NCBI GenBank assembly: GCA_977017575.1
Contig: CDRNVI010000092.1
Span: 37,643 to 101,642 of the forward strand
DNA length: 64,000 bases
Reading direction: 5' to 3'
Origin: Paramoeba atlantica
Taxonomy: Eukaryota > Discosea
Shown here: piece after piece, positions 30,441 through 39,872 of the stretch
Position numbering within the stretch: position 1 is the first letter of the stretch
Layout of the letters: each line of letters opens with the position of its first letter
Position numbers and translations under genes: made by a program
Notes under the pieces: model-generated
Told to the model about the DNA's origin: nothing
The model's database searches: none
Seen by the model: only the letters and a program-made list of their open reading frames with translations

Positions 30441-30820
30441 CATACCCATTTCCTTTGTAATCAATAAAATATACTAAGTATCACAAGTATCACAAAATAG
30501 AGCTCTTTAACCTAGCAAACATTCCCTGTAACTTACGAACGGGCGTTATGCCCACCACGTCGCGAACCAACCCGTTCGCACGTCACCACGCACACCAAGT
30601 CTCGTTACACACCTCCACTCTCCTCGCACCCTTCACTCCCTCACTCTCCCTCCCATCCCCTCACGACAACCCAACGCAACTAACCACAGTACAGCACCCT
30701 TTCACTCGTCAAACACGTGTCCTCGTCGTACACGTGTGCATGAATAACTAAAGAACGTATATATATAGTTTTTTTTTTTTTTTTTTTTTTTTGGTAAAAA
30801 CTATTTTCGGCAACAATCAG
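30441..30820. other. Noncoding stretch downstream of the VIPER-like element
   Basis: C/T-rich plus-strand sequence (30580-30720) and a T-run of about 24 near 30770-30793. By comparison with 1.9-3.1 kb, the T-run and the TATATATA next to it probably belong to the 3' terminal region of the minus-strand VIPER-like element. Nothing else is recognised. Confidence 0.45.
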
Positions 30821-33742
30821 TCAGTGGCGGCTGACCAATTGTTGTAGATTATGAAATTTTGTATGGCTATCTAAACGACTCACGGGATCTGCTGGGTTGT
30901 CTTCGGACCGTATGTATCGCGCTTTGATGCAAATCCCTTGATTCTGATTCATCAGTAAAACTTTCTTCAGTTCGCTAGCGATATTATCGGAATTCGCCAT
31001 ACGTTTATTAATGGCTCCCTGACATGACGTGTTATCTATGTATAAGTCAATACACGTCCCCTTCTCAAAGTGATGTTTGAAGTCCTTCAAAGCATTGGTT
31101 ACGGCCATGGCCTCGGCATGATTTACCTCATATTTAAATTCTTTGGGCCAAGAGTCACCTGTAATCTGTACCCCCCCGTCATCGAGATATAGCACTGCTC
31201 CCCACCCTTTGCTCGATGCGTCGGTATATAGGCGGTGCGTATGGGGCACGACGTCTGGGTGCGGAGGTGGTTCAATGGGTATATTCTTTAGCACTTCGTC
31301 CCGCCAATCGGCTAGGATGCATCTCGTGGGTTTAGGAAGAGGTACCGGCTTATCCGCTAGGTGAAGATTTCGGTTTAACATATTAATACGGCGCCTCGCA
31401 ATTTTGAGCGTAAAATGAAAACGCGGAATAACATACCCAAGGACTGCTGAGGCGTAGAGGAGACGCCCCACCGCCGTCTCCAATTGGGCGTACGTAATAG
31501 TGTTAAATCGATCACGACGTAACTTCAGTAGTACTCGAGGTCCCAGGCTGACCTTGTGCACTATATGATCGTAGTTTACGCCATTAAACACATACTCCAG
31601 TTCCGGGGGTGAGCCATGCTCCTTAAAGGCTCCATTAGCTTCTCTACAGCGGGAATCAATCCGCTTGGCATATCCAATGGCTTCCTCTTTGCTCGCTGTG
31701 TAGCGAATCCCGTCGATATATATATCAACACTGCTCTTTGCAAAACTCGCTTCCGGTTTACACATTCCCGGGTCACCGGCCAGCACGGACGTGATAGTAT
31801 GCATCACTTCCGGGGCACATCTATGCCCCATGGGCATAACTTTCATCTGATAGAGATTTCCTTGGGAATCACGAAACCGAAACTTCGCGCGCGCGCGCTC
31901 GGGGACCGGGACCTGATAGAAACCACATTTGAGATCTCTTTTCACCCCGACCTCCATTTCCACACGATGAAGGTATTTCGCCGGATGGAGCAGCGGCACG
32001 AGCGGATCATATTCCTTCAGGCGTTCATTGTCATCCTTAGTCCATGAAATAAAACGTCGTCTGGATTTCCCTGATTCGTCAGCTTCCACCACCGTAAAGG
32101 GTACGAGGTACTGTATAGTCGGAATGTCGCGGGCCATTTGATCCGAAACTCGTTGAATAACATTCGCTGTGATCAGTTCGTTGATGTCCTTCGTAAGAAG
32201 ATTCCCTTTAATGGATGGTTCAGGCTGTGGTGGTACTTTGGTGCAAAACATTTTATTCATAATGCGCTCTAGTCGGCTTCGCGTGTCATTCCTCATCCAA
32301 GATTTAACTTTATCCAGTTCCATAGTAGGAATTCCCGTCTTAACGTGTAAGGGGTGATGCATGTCCTGCGCCTTAGCTAAGCGCGAAGTTCTCCTTGCAC
32401 AAATAATGCTATACCGCTTAACATGTGGGACCTGCTCGAGGCACCTATCTACATCAGCTTGTGTTATTGGAGTTGCAGGAGAGCCGAAGCTCGCTGTGTA
32501 CCGAGCGCTCTCGCGGTGGTCACCAGGTTTGCGTTGTACCGTAATAGGGAGGTAATGTGCTGATGTTTTGCGAGATTTTGAACGTCTGATATTGTTAGTC
32601 TTCCTAGAGCAACCTCCTGAAACAGGTACGTTACCGCTCCGCGCTTGATGGAATGTGTTCCGAATTTCGGGCCCAGAATCTTGCGTATTCGGAGATCCAT
32701 CTCCCGTACTGTCGTGGCGCTTATGCGCTGCCCTGCAATCATATGCCTGACGTGTTGAGCTATCTCTGGAGTCCCTGGACCCACTATCGTTGTGCACATG
32801 GATAACCGATACGGGTTGAGCCGTGTGGTTTTCGTTTGCCGCCCCCAATACACAATTACTTCGTTGTCGTCCACCTTGACAAACCGGTCTTTGGTCAATT
32901 CGGCTACCTCGGTCCATCGGCCCGCGGCTTTCCAACAGATCAACACCGCTATCGAATCCCTTGGTATGAGTTTGGCGCGCAACTTTCTGATATGCCATGG
33001 GGTCGCGGGCTCCATTTGGCGGGTTGGTTCTAGCGCTCCCTTTGCTTGCAATGCTTTCGCGTATAGCTGTAGAGGTCCTGTGGGTTTGTGGGCGAGGTTG
33101 AATATCGATTGGAGGCTTCGTGCATATGCGAGAAGTGTTGCGGGTGCAAGATTCAGCTGATCGAGGAACACTACAGCGTGTAGGGGTTCGAGGGGGGCGT
33201 TTCCCGCGTTGCAAAAGCGGGCCAGTCGATCCCACAACCGACTTCGTGTCATCCAGGTGGCTGTCGTCCACATGGGGTCTATCGCGCGGCATATCGGTTC
33301 GACTACCGGCATTCTCGGTTCCAGTCCCAACAAAGTGCATGTCAGTCTGCGTTTTGCTTGCAGTTCGTTCATGTTTTCGCTTCCGACGATGTCGCGGGGA
33401 TCGGGATTTGGACGCTCCCGCTTCGGCGCGTGGACTACAGACCGTATAATGGTCGGAACACTTGCATCCGTATTCCCGGATGAAGGCCAAGAACTGTTTG
33501 AAAAGTTCACCCGCCGCGTTTTCGGCAGCTGGGCACGTGCAAAAAAGCCTGGTTTTTTCACCCTCCGTTTGACAAACGGTCGGGCACGAGCGAGATAAGG
33601 GGTGGGGGGCCTTCCCTATTGGCCCCTCTTTGCACCAGCGGTGCCGCTCGTCACCCCCGAGCGAAAACCCGTGGCGAAGCTGCGCTGCTGGGCTTGATTT
33701 AAGGTCGGACAGTACGCACGGATGTGGCCCGGCTTGTGGCAT
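30821..33742 (-). CDS. RT-RNase H frame of the 30.8-34.9 kb VIPER-like element
   Basis: An open frame of 973 codons whose first part overlaps the recombinase gene. The recognisable RT-RNase H part is roughly the second half: FYQVPVPERARAKFRF, MPMGHRCAPE, then RNase H motifs TDASSKGWGAVLY, LYIDNTSCQGA and DNPADPVSRL. It is homologous to the frames at 3170 and 7694. Confidence 0.8.
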   Translation of the reverse strand: MPQAGPHPCVLSDLKSSPAAQLRHGFSLGGDERHRWCKEGPIGKAPHPLSRSCPTVCQTEGEKTRLFCTCPAAENAAGELFKQFLAFIREYGCKCSDHYTVCSPRAEAGASKSRSPRHRRKRKHERTASKTQTDMHFVGTGTENAGSRTDMPRDRPHVDDSHLDDTKSVVGSTGPLLQRGKRPPRTPTRCSVPRSAESCTRNTSRICTKPPIDIQPRPQTHRTSTAIRESIASKGSARTNPPNGARDPMAYQKVARQTHTKGFDSGVDLLESRGPMDRGSRIDQRPVCQGGRQRSNCVLGAANENHTAQPVSVIHVHNDSGSRDSRDSSTRQAYDCRAAHKRHDSTGDGSPNTQDSGPEIRNTFHQARSGNVPVSGGCSRKTNNIRRSKSRKTSAHYLPITVQRKPGDHRESARYTASFGSPATPITQADVDRCLEQVPHVKRYSIICARRTSRLAKAQDMHHPLHVKTGIPTMELDKVKSWMRNDTRSRLERIMNKMFCTKVPPQPEPSIKGNLLTKDINELITANVIQRVSDQMARDIPTIQYLVPFTVVEADESGKSRRRFISWTKDDNERLKEYDPLVPLLHPAKYLHRVEMEVGVKRDLKCGFYQVPVPERARAKFRFRDSQGNLYQMKVMPMGHRCAPEVMHTITSVLAGDPGMCKPEASFAKSSVDIYIDGIRYTASKEEAIGYAKRIDSRCREANGAFKEHGSPPELEYVFNGVNYDHIVHKVSLGPRVLLKLRRDRFNTITYAQLETAVGRLLYASAVLGYVIPRFHFTLKIARRRINMLNRNLHLADKPVPLPKPTRCILADWRDEVLKNIPIEPPPHPDVVPHTHRLYTDASSKGWGAVLYLDDGGVQITGDSWPKEFKYEVNHAEAMAVTNALKDFKHHFEKGTCIDLYIDNTSCQGAINKRMANSDNIASELKKVLLMNQNQGICIKARYIRSEDNPADPVSRLDSHTKFHNLQQLVSRH
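32464..33561 (-). CDS. Tyrosine recombinase of the 30.8-34.9 kb VIPER-like element
   Basis: A 365-codon frame. Catalytic features: Arg in AGRWTEVAELT, the HSIKRGA box, LAKHQ and LLRYN with the candidate Tyr. The N-terminal helical part (TTATWMTRSRLWDRL) aligns with the recombinases of the tandem array. The true start may be internal to the open frame. Confidence 0.85.
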   Translation of the reverse strand: MKKPGFFARAQLPKTRRVNFSNSSWPSSGNTDASVPTIIRSVVHAPKRERPNPDPRDIVGSENMNELQAKRRLTCTLLGLEPRMPVVEPICRAIDPMWTTATWMTRSRLWDRLARFCNAGNAPLEPLHAVVFLDQLNLAPATLLAYARSLQSIFNLAHKPTGPLQLYAKALQAKGALEPTRQMEPATPWHIRKLRAKLIPRDSIAVLICWKAAGRWTEVAELTKDRFVKVDDNEVIVYWGRQTKTTRLNPYRLSMCTTIVGPGTPEIAQHVRHMIAGQRISATTVREMDLRIRKILGPKFGTHSIKRGAVTYLFQEVALGRLTISDVQNLAKHQHITSLLRYNANLVTTARALGTQRASALLQLQ

Positions 33743-34653
33743 TTGTAGCAGAGTAATGCAGGCTTGGCCGGCCCCTTGGGAGTACGCAACTGTCGAAGTT
33801 TCTCGTCTGCGACAGCCTTCGTATACGCGTCCTTAGCGTCGTCGTCCTTATGCAGCTTTAACTGGAGATTTTCAATCGGAATGCCTTGAGATGCCCAGTA
33901 ATGGTTCCGTAGTTCTTCGATTGCTGTTTGGACAATGCTCAGAAAATACTCCTCACGCCATATTGGGTACATACGAGCGGCATACACCCAATCCTGAATA
34001 ATCTTAAAGAGACGCTCGCGGATGGGCGGGGGGTGAAATAACAAGCCAAACTCCGGTGCCGCCCTAAGATCTCGGATGAGATCCCTCACGCGCAACTCAT
34101 CTTCGGATTCAAGCCAGGGCCCCCAGGTCAACGGTTCATAAGTCGTGAACTTGGCGGGGTCAGTCACAAGCTGCGGTGTTGCTTGCCCATCTTCAGTCTT
34201 CCGCCCCCCTGGCATGACTGCTCGGACACTGGAGATCTCTAGGGAATAGTAATTAATATCCGGGAAAGGGAAATCGTATGCCATACCTGGCTCGTCGGAC
34301 CACTTCGCCTCCAGGGACCCCGATCCATCGCCCTTAAGAGAAATGTTACCCACTACCGTTTGACGATGAGTTTCCCCTACGTGGCCCCACACGGCCTCAA
34401 CAGATACCTGGTACCCTCGAGCTACTAAAGATTTAACTTTAGCAGCAAACTCCATCTTCGATTCCTCTGACATGGCCTCCGCGCCATCCCCACCTCGAAG
34501 CAAAGCCGCCACTTGCTCGGGGTTCAGGGTGTTTCTCTGGTCCCGTCCTTGTCGGAGAGATGGGCTCACAGGGTCGTTAGGATCAACTGGTGGAGGACTG
34601 TCCTGTCTGCCCATAGAGAGTGTTCGGCGCACGGTATTCAAAATACCTGCCAT
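33616..34653 (-). CDS. Gag-like protein of the 30.8-34.9 kb VIPER-like element
   Basis: A 345-residue protein (MAGILNTVRRTLS). The middle (YEPLTWGPWL, RVRDLIRDLRAAPEFGLLF) matches the gag-like proteins of the tandem array, and a single CCHC knuckle (CYKCHKPGHIRAYCP) lies near residues 300-315. Confidence 0.75.
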   Translation of the reverse strand: MAGILNTVRRTLSMGRQDSPPPVDPNDPVSPSLRQGRDQRNTLNPEQVAALLRGGDGAEAMSEESKMEFAAKVKSLVARGYQVSVEAVWGHVGETHRQTVVGNISLKGDGSGSLEAKWSDEPGMAYDFPFPDINYYSLEISSVRAVMPGGRKTEDGQATPQLVTDPAKFTTYEPLTWGPWLESEDELRVRDLIRDLRAAPEFGLLFHPPPIRERLFKIIQDWVYAARMYPIWREEYFLSIVQTAIEELRNHYWASQGIPIENLQLKLHKDDDAKDAYTKAVADEKLRQLRTPKGPAKPALLCYKCHKPGHIRAYCPTLNQAQQRSFATGFRSGVTSGTAGAKRGQ

Positions 34654-34880
34654 GGAAAAACGTTTTTGTTGTTTATAGGAGGAAATGTCACTAATATACA
34701 GTATATTTATAATTACCTCAATCTATCCCTGGTACATAGATAAATAGTTTAGACCCATTTCGGGGTAGAATTTGAAAAACAGCTTAGACCCCTTTCGGGG
34801 CACCATCTGCATATCAACAAAATAAAGTCTCCTAAATTTCTTATCGTAAACTTACAAGGTCTGTATACAAGGTTCTGTAT

Positions 34881-34908
34881 ACAAGGTACAGAAACTGTAT
34901 CTTTATCG
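34881..34908 (-). promoter_or_regulatory. Spliced leader at the 5' end of a VIPER-like element
   Basis: Minus-strand sequence from CGATAAAG through CAGTTTCTGTAC to CTTGT: 28 bases of the leader, lacking only the first AA and the last bases. It is followed by two degenerate repeats TATACAG-AACCTTG and TATACAG-ACCTTG before the element leader starts (AAGTTTACG, about 34853). It shows that the leader also occurs on a non-LINE retroelement. Confidence 0.7.
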
Positions 34909-36005
34909 ATATTGATCATTCACGTGATGATAAAACTTGTCGTCCGGACGGATATCCTTCTCCTTTTTTTGATGGACCAAGTCCACATCTACGCGGCGTG
35001 CTCGCCAGTACGCGTCACGAAGTGTCTGCACAATCCCACGTCCCATTTCGAGGTACACACCTTCATTCCAGTTGGGTATCAAACGCGCAAAAATAATCCA
35101 CTTGCAAAATACAGAATTAAACAAACGCTCTTGCTGCTTAATAAACGTGCGATCATGATAAAACTGATTAACGCGTAAACCAAACTCAGGCGCATCCCGA
35201 AGCTCGCGAATCAGGTCCCTAGTGCGAAAACCATCGTCATCCGCCGCATTAATCCAAGGCTCGTAAGTCAAAGGTTCGTAGGCGTTCAATGCATTCGGGT
35301 CGAGTAATCTGCCTTCCCGTAAAGCCTCTGAAATTGGTGCGGCACCAGTTCTCCCCCCAATTACCTCTTGCATGCCGGCAGCCTCATTACGTGAGCCCAA
35401 CTGATGCGTTTCATCGGTGAGTAATTGCGAAGAGTTCTCAATAAGAGGGGGTGGTAGTTCTCGATCTTCGATAATGTTGAGCTCATAATAATCCAAATCC
35501 GGATGAGGAAACTGGTACTCCTTGGACGGTTTGTCCTCCCACACCGCCCATAAATCCAGGCCATCCTTTCGCAACTTTCCCATCACAGTCTGTCGACCAC
35601 CATTTAAATCATCTTTCCGTCGAAAGATCGCACGCGCTTGTACCGATTTTTTGAACAACAATTTCTCCCTTGCCACTGTACAAACCAAACTTAACTCCTG
35701 CTGACTAAGCGGCTCGGTAGGCACGAGCGGCTCAGAGGCCGGAGAAGCACTGCGTGATGACCGTCGGGCTGTCAAAGGAATGTCGATTACGGTCATTTTG
35801 TCGAGAAACTTTTGTCGAGAACAGTAAACCTGAGTAATTGAATTATCAATATTCGAATATCGTACTACGGGATATTTGTATATCAGTATTAACACAATTT
35901 TATTGTTTAAAACAAAAACAGGTACAATGCCCCCCGGCGGGGCATCCTATCCATATCACTTCGAAAATATATTTCTCGTCAAATTCTATCCGTAAACTTC
36001 AATAG
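34909..36005 (-). mobile_element. Truncated VIPER-like copy: leader and most of the gag-like gene
   Basis: Fossil element entry. It is related to the tandem-array subfamily. The gag-like gene starts at about 35796 (MTVIDIPLTARRS) and keeps the conserved middle (YEPLTYEPW, RTRDLIRELRDAPEFGLRVNQF). Its leader (35797-36005) carries AAGTTTACGG and a GCCCC/GGGGC hairpin. The rest is missing because the 30.8-34.9 kb element begins at 34908. It is broken, and its insertion in turn interrupts a LINE B1 fragment. Confidence 0.75.
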
Positions 36006-36022
36006 CTTGGGATCGTGATCCT

Positions 36023-37099
36023 TTAAAGCCTCGTATGCTTTCTACCCGACTTTACAGATTCGTCTTCTCCAAGGTGTGCCCCAAGGATCTTTATAGAATC
36101 GTACGCAGCCTTGACCCCTTCATTTGCAAGCTGTTCTGGAATCGGGATTTTTTCCTGTCCACCGAACCACACGCATTTTCCAGGAGCAAGTTCAATGTTG
36201 TGAGCATTCACCATTTCTTGGAGCCTTACAAATGCTTTGGCCAATGATTGTGGGTTTTTCGAAGCCATGTTCACGTCATCAATAAACGCATATATTTCGA
36301 TGTCGGGAAACTCTTGTTTCAGAATCTTCAATAGTGGCTTCAGGAAGGCGCAGTAGTATAGAGATGCCAGCGGGGAACCTTGCCGCAAACCACATGTGCT
36401 GGGAATGACTCCGAATAGCGTTCCATCGGATCCGTAATACAGTAGCTCTGAGGGTTGGCCATATTCAGCGTGAAAGATCCGTTGAAACGGGCGTAGTGTA
36501 CCACAAGCAAATACGTGTTTGGCGATATCCGCCCTATTCGGGGAGTTGAAGGCGTTTTTGGCGTCAATGGAAAGAATGACGTGTCCAGACTTAAGACGCT
36601 CATGCAGTCTATGAACGATTTTTTCACATCCTGCCTTTGACGAAACGCCGTGTTGCAGTGGTGCAAAAAGAGGGCCCAAAGTGTGTTCGTAGCGCTGGAG
36701 CAATATAACGCCGGCAAGCTTCATAAATATCTCGCCCATTGCCACTGGTCTGACTCCTCCGTTGGATTTAGGAATGGCTACGAGCCGTGCTCGGTTTAAT
36801 CGAAACAAAACGCTGTGATCCACGAATCCGTTGATTAGATCCGATATCATATGGGCAAGATTAGTGCATGAGATCTCATCATCGAGCATGAGTTGCACAA
36901 TCCCGTCTGTCATTCCAGTTGGGCCAGGGTTTACGCCTTTTGCGAGTCGCTTCCCAGCTTTCCGTAGCTCCTCCGTCATTATTCCGCTAATTATCGGCGC
37001 ATCCTCCGGCAAAGAAACTTCGTATTGTCTTTGCGGATGTAATGCGGCAAGCTTGTCAAGGGTCTCTTCATCCGTTAGTTGCTTTGGTGTAAAGTTCAT
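36023..37099 (-). pseudogene. LINE B1-c fragment: RT domain only
   Basis: A 358-codon frame holding most of a B1-type RT: GVNPGPTGMTDGIVQLM, GVRPVAMGEIFMK, IDAKNAFNSPNR, CGLRQGSPLASLYY, AFIDDVNMAS (FIDD) and CVWFGG. It breaks off at LGAHLGEDESV where a VIPER-like leader begins (36005). N-terminal domains, zinc motif and RLE are absent. Just upstream, TTCATCCGTTAGTTGC occurs twice (about 37068-37117), a small tandem duplication. Confidence 0.8.
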
Positions 37100-37139
37100 C
37101 CGTTAGTTGCTTTGGTGTTTCAGAGGGGGTAGTAAACAA

Positions 37140-37248
37140 AAGAAGTTTAAGAAACATAGTTTAGACCCCTTTCGGGGCAATACCAATAATGATAGTCTCA
37201 CAATGATAGTCTCCTAAATTTCATCTCGTATACTTATAAAGAAATCAA
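37140..37248 (-). repeat. Isolated VIPER-like leader fragment
   Basis: Fossil fragment. On the minus strand it begins ATAAGTATACGAGATG, continues AATTTAGGAGACTATCATT with an internal short duplication, and has the hairpin CCCC-GAAA-GGGG found in the 34.8-kb leader. It has no coding part and could be a leftover terminal repeat. Confidence 0.55.
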
Positions 37249-37249
37249 C

Positions 37250-38984
37250 TTAATATGCACTTGCGTACACCCGAGTCTTGCCTTGCGAACTTCCCAGAAA
37301 CTGGCGTAACTGGGCGTAGACTTCGTTTCCATTTAAGTCTTGGAGTAATAACTTGAAGTCCATCTCCACTGTCTTCCTATCCAACATGGCTGCATCCGCA
37401 AGTGCATGTATCAGAAATCTTGTGTTCTGGTGGAGAGAACCGCAAGAAAAGATCGGAAGGCATTGAAACGCGAACTCTGGAATCATACCGGTTGTAACGT
37501 AGGTATCTTTCTTCCGTTTAATTACGTCTTGCATTAGTTTCACGCAAGTTTTAGATTGGTTCGATGGCGCAAGCTCGTGTATTATAGACACGTAGAAGAT
37601 TTCTCCGGTGCTCCAGAAAATGGCCAGATCCGGCCCCGATCGGTATAGCTGTCGACCGGTGCAACATTTTTCATGAGTCATTTTATTCTCGGGTTCGACC
37701 TTTCGGCTACACACACCACACCGCCACGTACTGAAGGCTCGCGGCTCTTTTTCACACGGTATCCCCGCCTTATTGGCTAAGTCGAACAGGTATTTCACCA
37801 ATCTATTATGTTTTGTTGTGGCATTAAAACCGTAGCACTGCACGCATCCAGGTATGTGGTGTAGAGCAGATTGACTGTTCAGTATTGTTTTGCACCCGGG
37901 GCATAACAGCTTCTCAGGTAGACGAGGATGGGCTATTCCTAACCGCGTCATAATGGCCATCTCGAAGTGTCGCGATGGGACGAATCTAGCGGCAGACGTT
38001 AACCAGTCGTAACTTCCCTTGCGAGTAGTGGCGCTCAGTATTTTGGAAATATTTGGATTCTGTCTCAGTCTCTCCAGTACTTCATCATGCTCTAAGGCTG
38101 CGATCGTTTTGTCATCTGTCGGGGGCTTTCGGTTTTGACCTTCGTTGGCAAGCGCTATATGATTTTCCACTGATCCACTCTGAGCAGAAAAGGATTTTTG
38201 TCGCTCATATGAGGAATACAATGAAGCTTCATACGCTGCTGCGCGAATTTTACTGCAGGACGTCAAACCTAAACCTCCCTTTTTCGCTGGTAACCGAGCC
38301 ATCTCGATCTGATTCGCCGTTAGGGATCCAAGCCATGTGCTCAAAACGTCTTCAACTTTCTCATCAAAACAGTCAGCGATCTGCTCAGTGATGTCAGGCG
38401 GATGTACACGCACTGCGTACTGCATCTTCACGTTTATGCTGTGGGATAATAAACTGAGCGACACATTGTTAAGCCCCATGATCTTCAGCCGACTGAAAGC
38501 TAAGTTATGTTGTTCAAGTTGGCCCTTCAGCCTCTCCGCCACCGTTGTATTCTTGCCAATGAATGCTCCCAACACCTTTGTGGCTTCATTTTCGTTGATG
38601 ACTCCCGCATTCTCGAGACATGGCGGAATCGCAATTTGGTTCCTCCCGCCGAACCATACACATTTCTTGGCAGCAAGCTCTATAGATTGTTCCTTGATTT
38701 CCCTCATTAGGGCCCCACTCCCTCGCCGCAAGTTCGACGGCGCCAATTCATGGATTACAGTGAGGTCGTAGAAGACTTCACCGGACGCCCAATATATGAC
38801 TATATCAGGTCCGGACCGGTGAAGACTAGCATTTCGGCAGATCTGTTGGTGCTCACGTTTGCGCCAATGCGGGAACGACTCCCCGCAAGTGGAGCATTTG
38901 TAGGTCGTAAATTGTCGTGGCTCCCGCTCGCATGGTACCCCAGCCTTCATGCACAGATCGTAAATTCTACGCACCAGCGCATCA
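37250..38984 (-). pseudogene. Chimeric LINE B1 frame: RLE segment fused ahead of a post-RT/RLE segment
   Basis: A 574-codon frame (from 38974) with scrambled order. It begins with an RLE segment (RRIYDLCMKAGVPCEREPRQF, HRSGPDIVIYW, FYDLTVIHELAPS) down to about 38700. It then switches in frame to the region after the RT active site (KKCVWFGG, VLGAFIGKN) and continues through a second CCHC motif (CPGCKTILN...H-x3-C) and a second RLE (RSGPDLAIFW...FYVSIIHELAPS) to the stop. The RT active site is missing. Two B1 copies or two parts of one must have been joined. The right end is cut by the poly(A) end of LINE A-5. Confidence 0.8.
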
Positions 38985-39099
38985 TGTTTTTTTTTTTTTT
39001 TTTTTTTTTTCTCAGCCCAAAACTAGCAATTCAATCTCCCCTAAGTATATACGACAAATAAGACACAGTAAAAATTAAAACAAGCAATCCAGACCCAAT

Positions 39100-39332
39100 C
39101 CATTCGCGCGTTCCGGACCGGGTCTTTCGACCACTCCACGGCCTGACTTGTGAACCCTTCCCTTGCTATACGGGAGGGCGCAGGCGCGGGCCTGTGTCGA
39201 CAACGACACGGTCACGAAACAGGATGCTGGCCGACGGGGAGGAGATTCACTACCCGTGTACTACCTCACTTGGGGTACCTAGCCCTGACGGACTAGGCGT
39301 GAGCATAGACTCTGTCGACCCGACCAGCATCC
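39100..39332 (-). ncRNA. LINE A 3' UTR structured RNA, copy 5
   Basis: A 233-nt module of LINE A-5. The tetraloop hairpin is CCTAGTCC-GTCA-GGGCTAGG, with one G-U pair. The AT-rich tail and an A-run (39009-38985) follow on the minus strand. Confidence 0.8.
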
Positions 39333-39370
39333 GTACCGGGAGTTTCCCACGAAAGTCACCTGGCCATACA

Positions 39371-39545
39371 AGACGATCTCTGCTAATTTTAGAAAAATCT
39401 CCCCAAGAGCAACCGGGCGCACGTCCCTTCCATTTGCTTTCGGTATGGCGACTAACCTTGCCCTCTTCAACCTGTCCATCACGTCTTTCGAGATCGCTCC
39501 ATTTACAACATCCAGTAACATGTGACACAGAGCTGTGCAACAGAT
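39371..39545 (-). pseudogene. LINE B1 RT fragment at the 3' end of the B2-d insertion
   Basis: Minus-strand translation gives CTALCHMLLDVVNG...MDRLKRARLVAIPKANG and DVRPVALGEIFLKLAEIVL, the B1 RT region before the first catalytic Asp. It sits between the A-rich end of LINE B2-d and the 12-bp target duplication, so it entered together with B2-d. It probably results from template switching or a filler repair event. Confidence 0.65.
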
Positions 39546-39582
39546 TTGATTTTTTTATTCACATGTTACTCAAAAAAGCAAA

Positions 39583-39858
39583 ACAGTAATAGCCGAATGC
39601 TGAAAGCAGCGAAAAAGTGACGACTCAAAGCAGCGAAACGGTGATAACCCAAAGCAGCGAAACAGTAACAACCAAGCGCTGAAAGCTGCGGAACAATAAT
39701 CACCAAGCAGCAAAACAAAAATAACCAAAGGCTGAAACCTAACCAAGCAGCGAAACAGTAATCACCAAAGGCTGAAAGCAACGAAACATTATTAATCACC
39801 AAAGGCTGAAAGCAACGAAACATTATTAACGAAATGTTAAAAGCAGCGAAAATGTAAT
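39583..39858. repeat. Degenerate tandem repeat in the LINE B2-d 3' UTR
   Basis: About nine imperfect units of roughly 25-33 bases built around AGCAGCGAAAC and CAAAGGCTGAAAGCA (plus strand). Two adjacent units near 39764-39829 are nearly perfect. It lies between the B2-d stop codon (39873) and the A-rich end (about 39546). Other B2 3' UTRs in the window do not show it. Confidence 0.7.
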
Positions 39859-39872
39859 ATTCAGAGGAGTGT

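Larger units (their letters stand above)
30821..34908 (-). mobile_element. VIPER/DIRS-like retrotransposon, whole-looking, with a spliced-leader 5' end
   Basis: Fossil element entry. It is a different subfamily from the tandem array, with the same order: gag-like (33616-34653), tyrosine recombinase (32464-33561) and RT-RNase H (30821-33742). A 5' leader region of about 250 bases carries two GNRA-type hairpins (CCCC-GAAA-GGGG and a near copy). The outermost 28 bases at 34881-34908 are the spliced leader. All frames look open, so it is probably young. It truncates another VIPER-like copy at 34909. Confidence 0.8.

Noticed and set aside
39583-39858. Hammerhead ribozyme repeats (CTGA...GAAAC phrases)
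   Set aside because: CTGAAAGCAGCGAAAC lacks the CUGANGA core and the flanking stems, so the resemblance is superficial.
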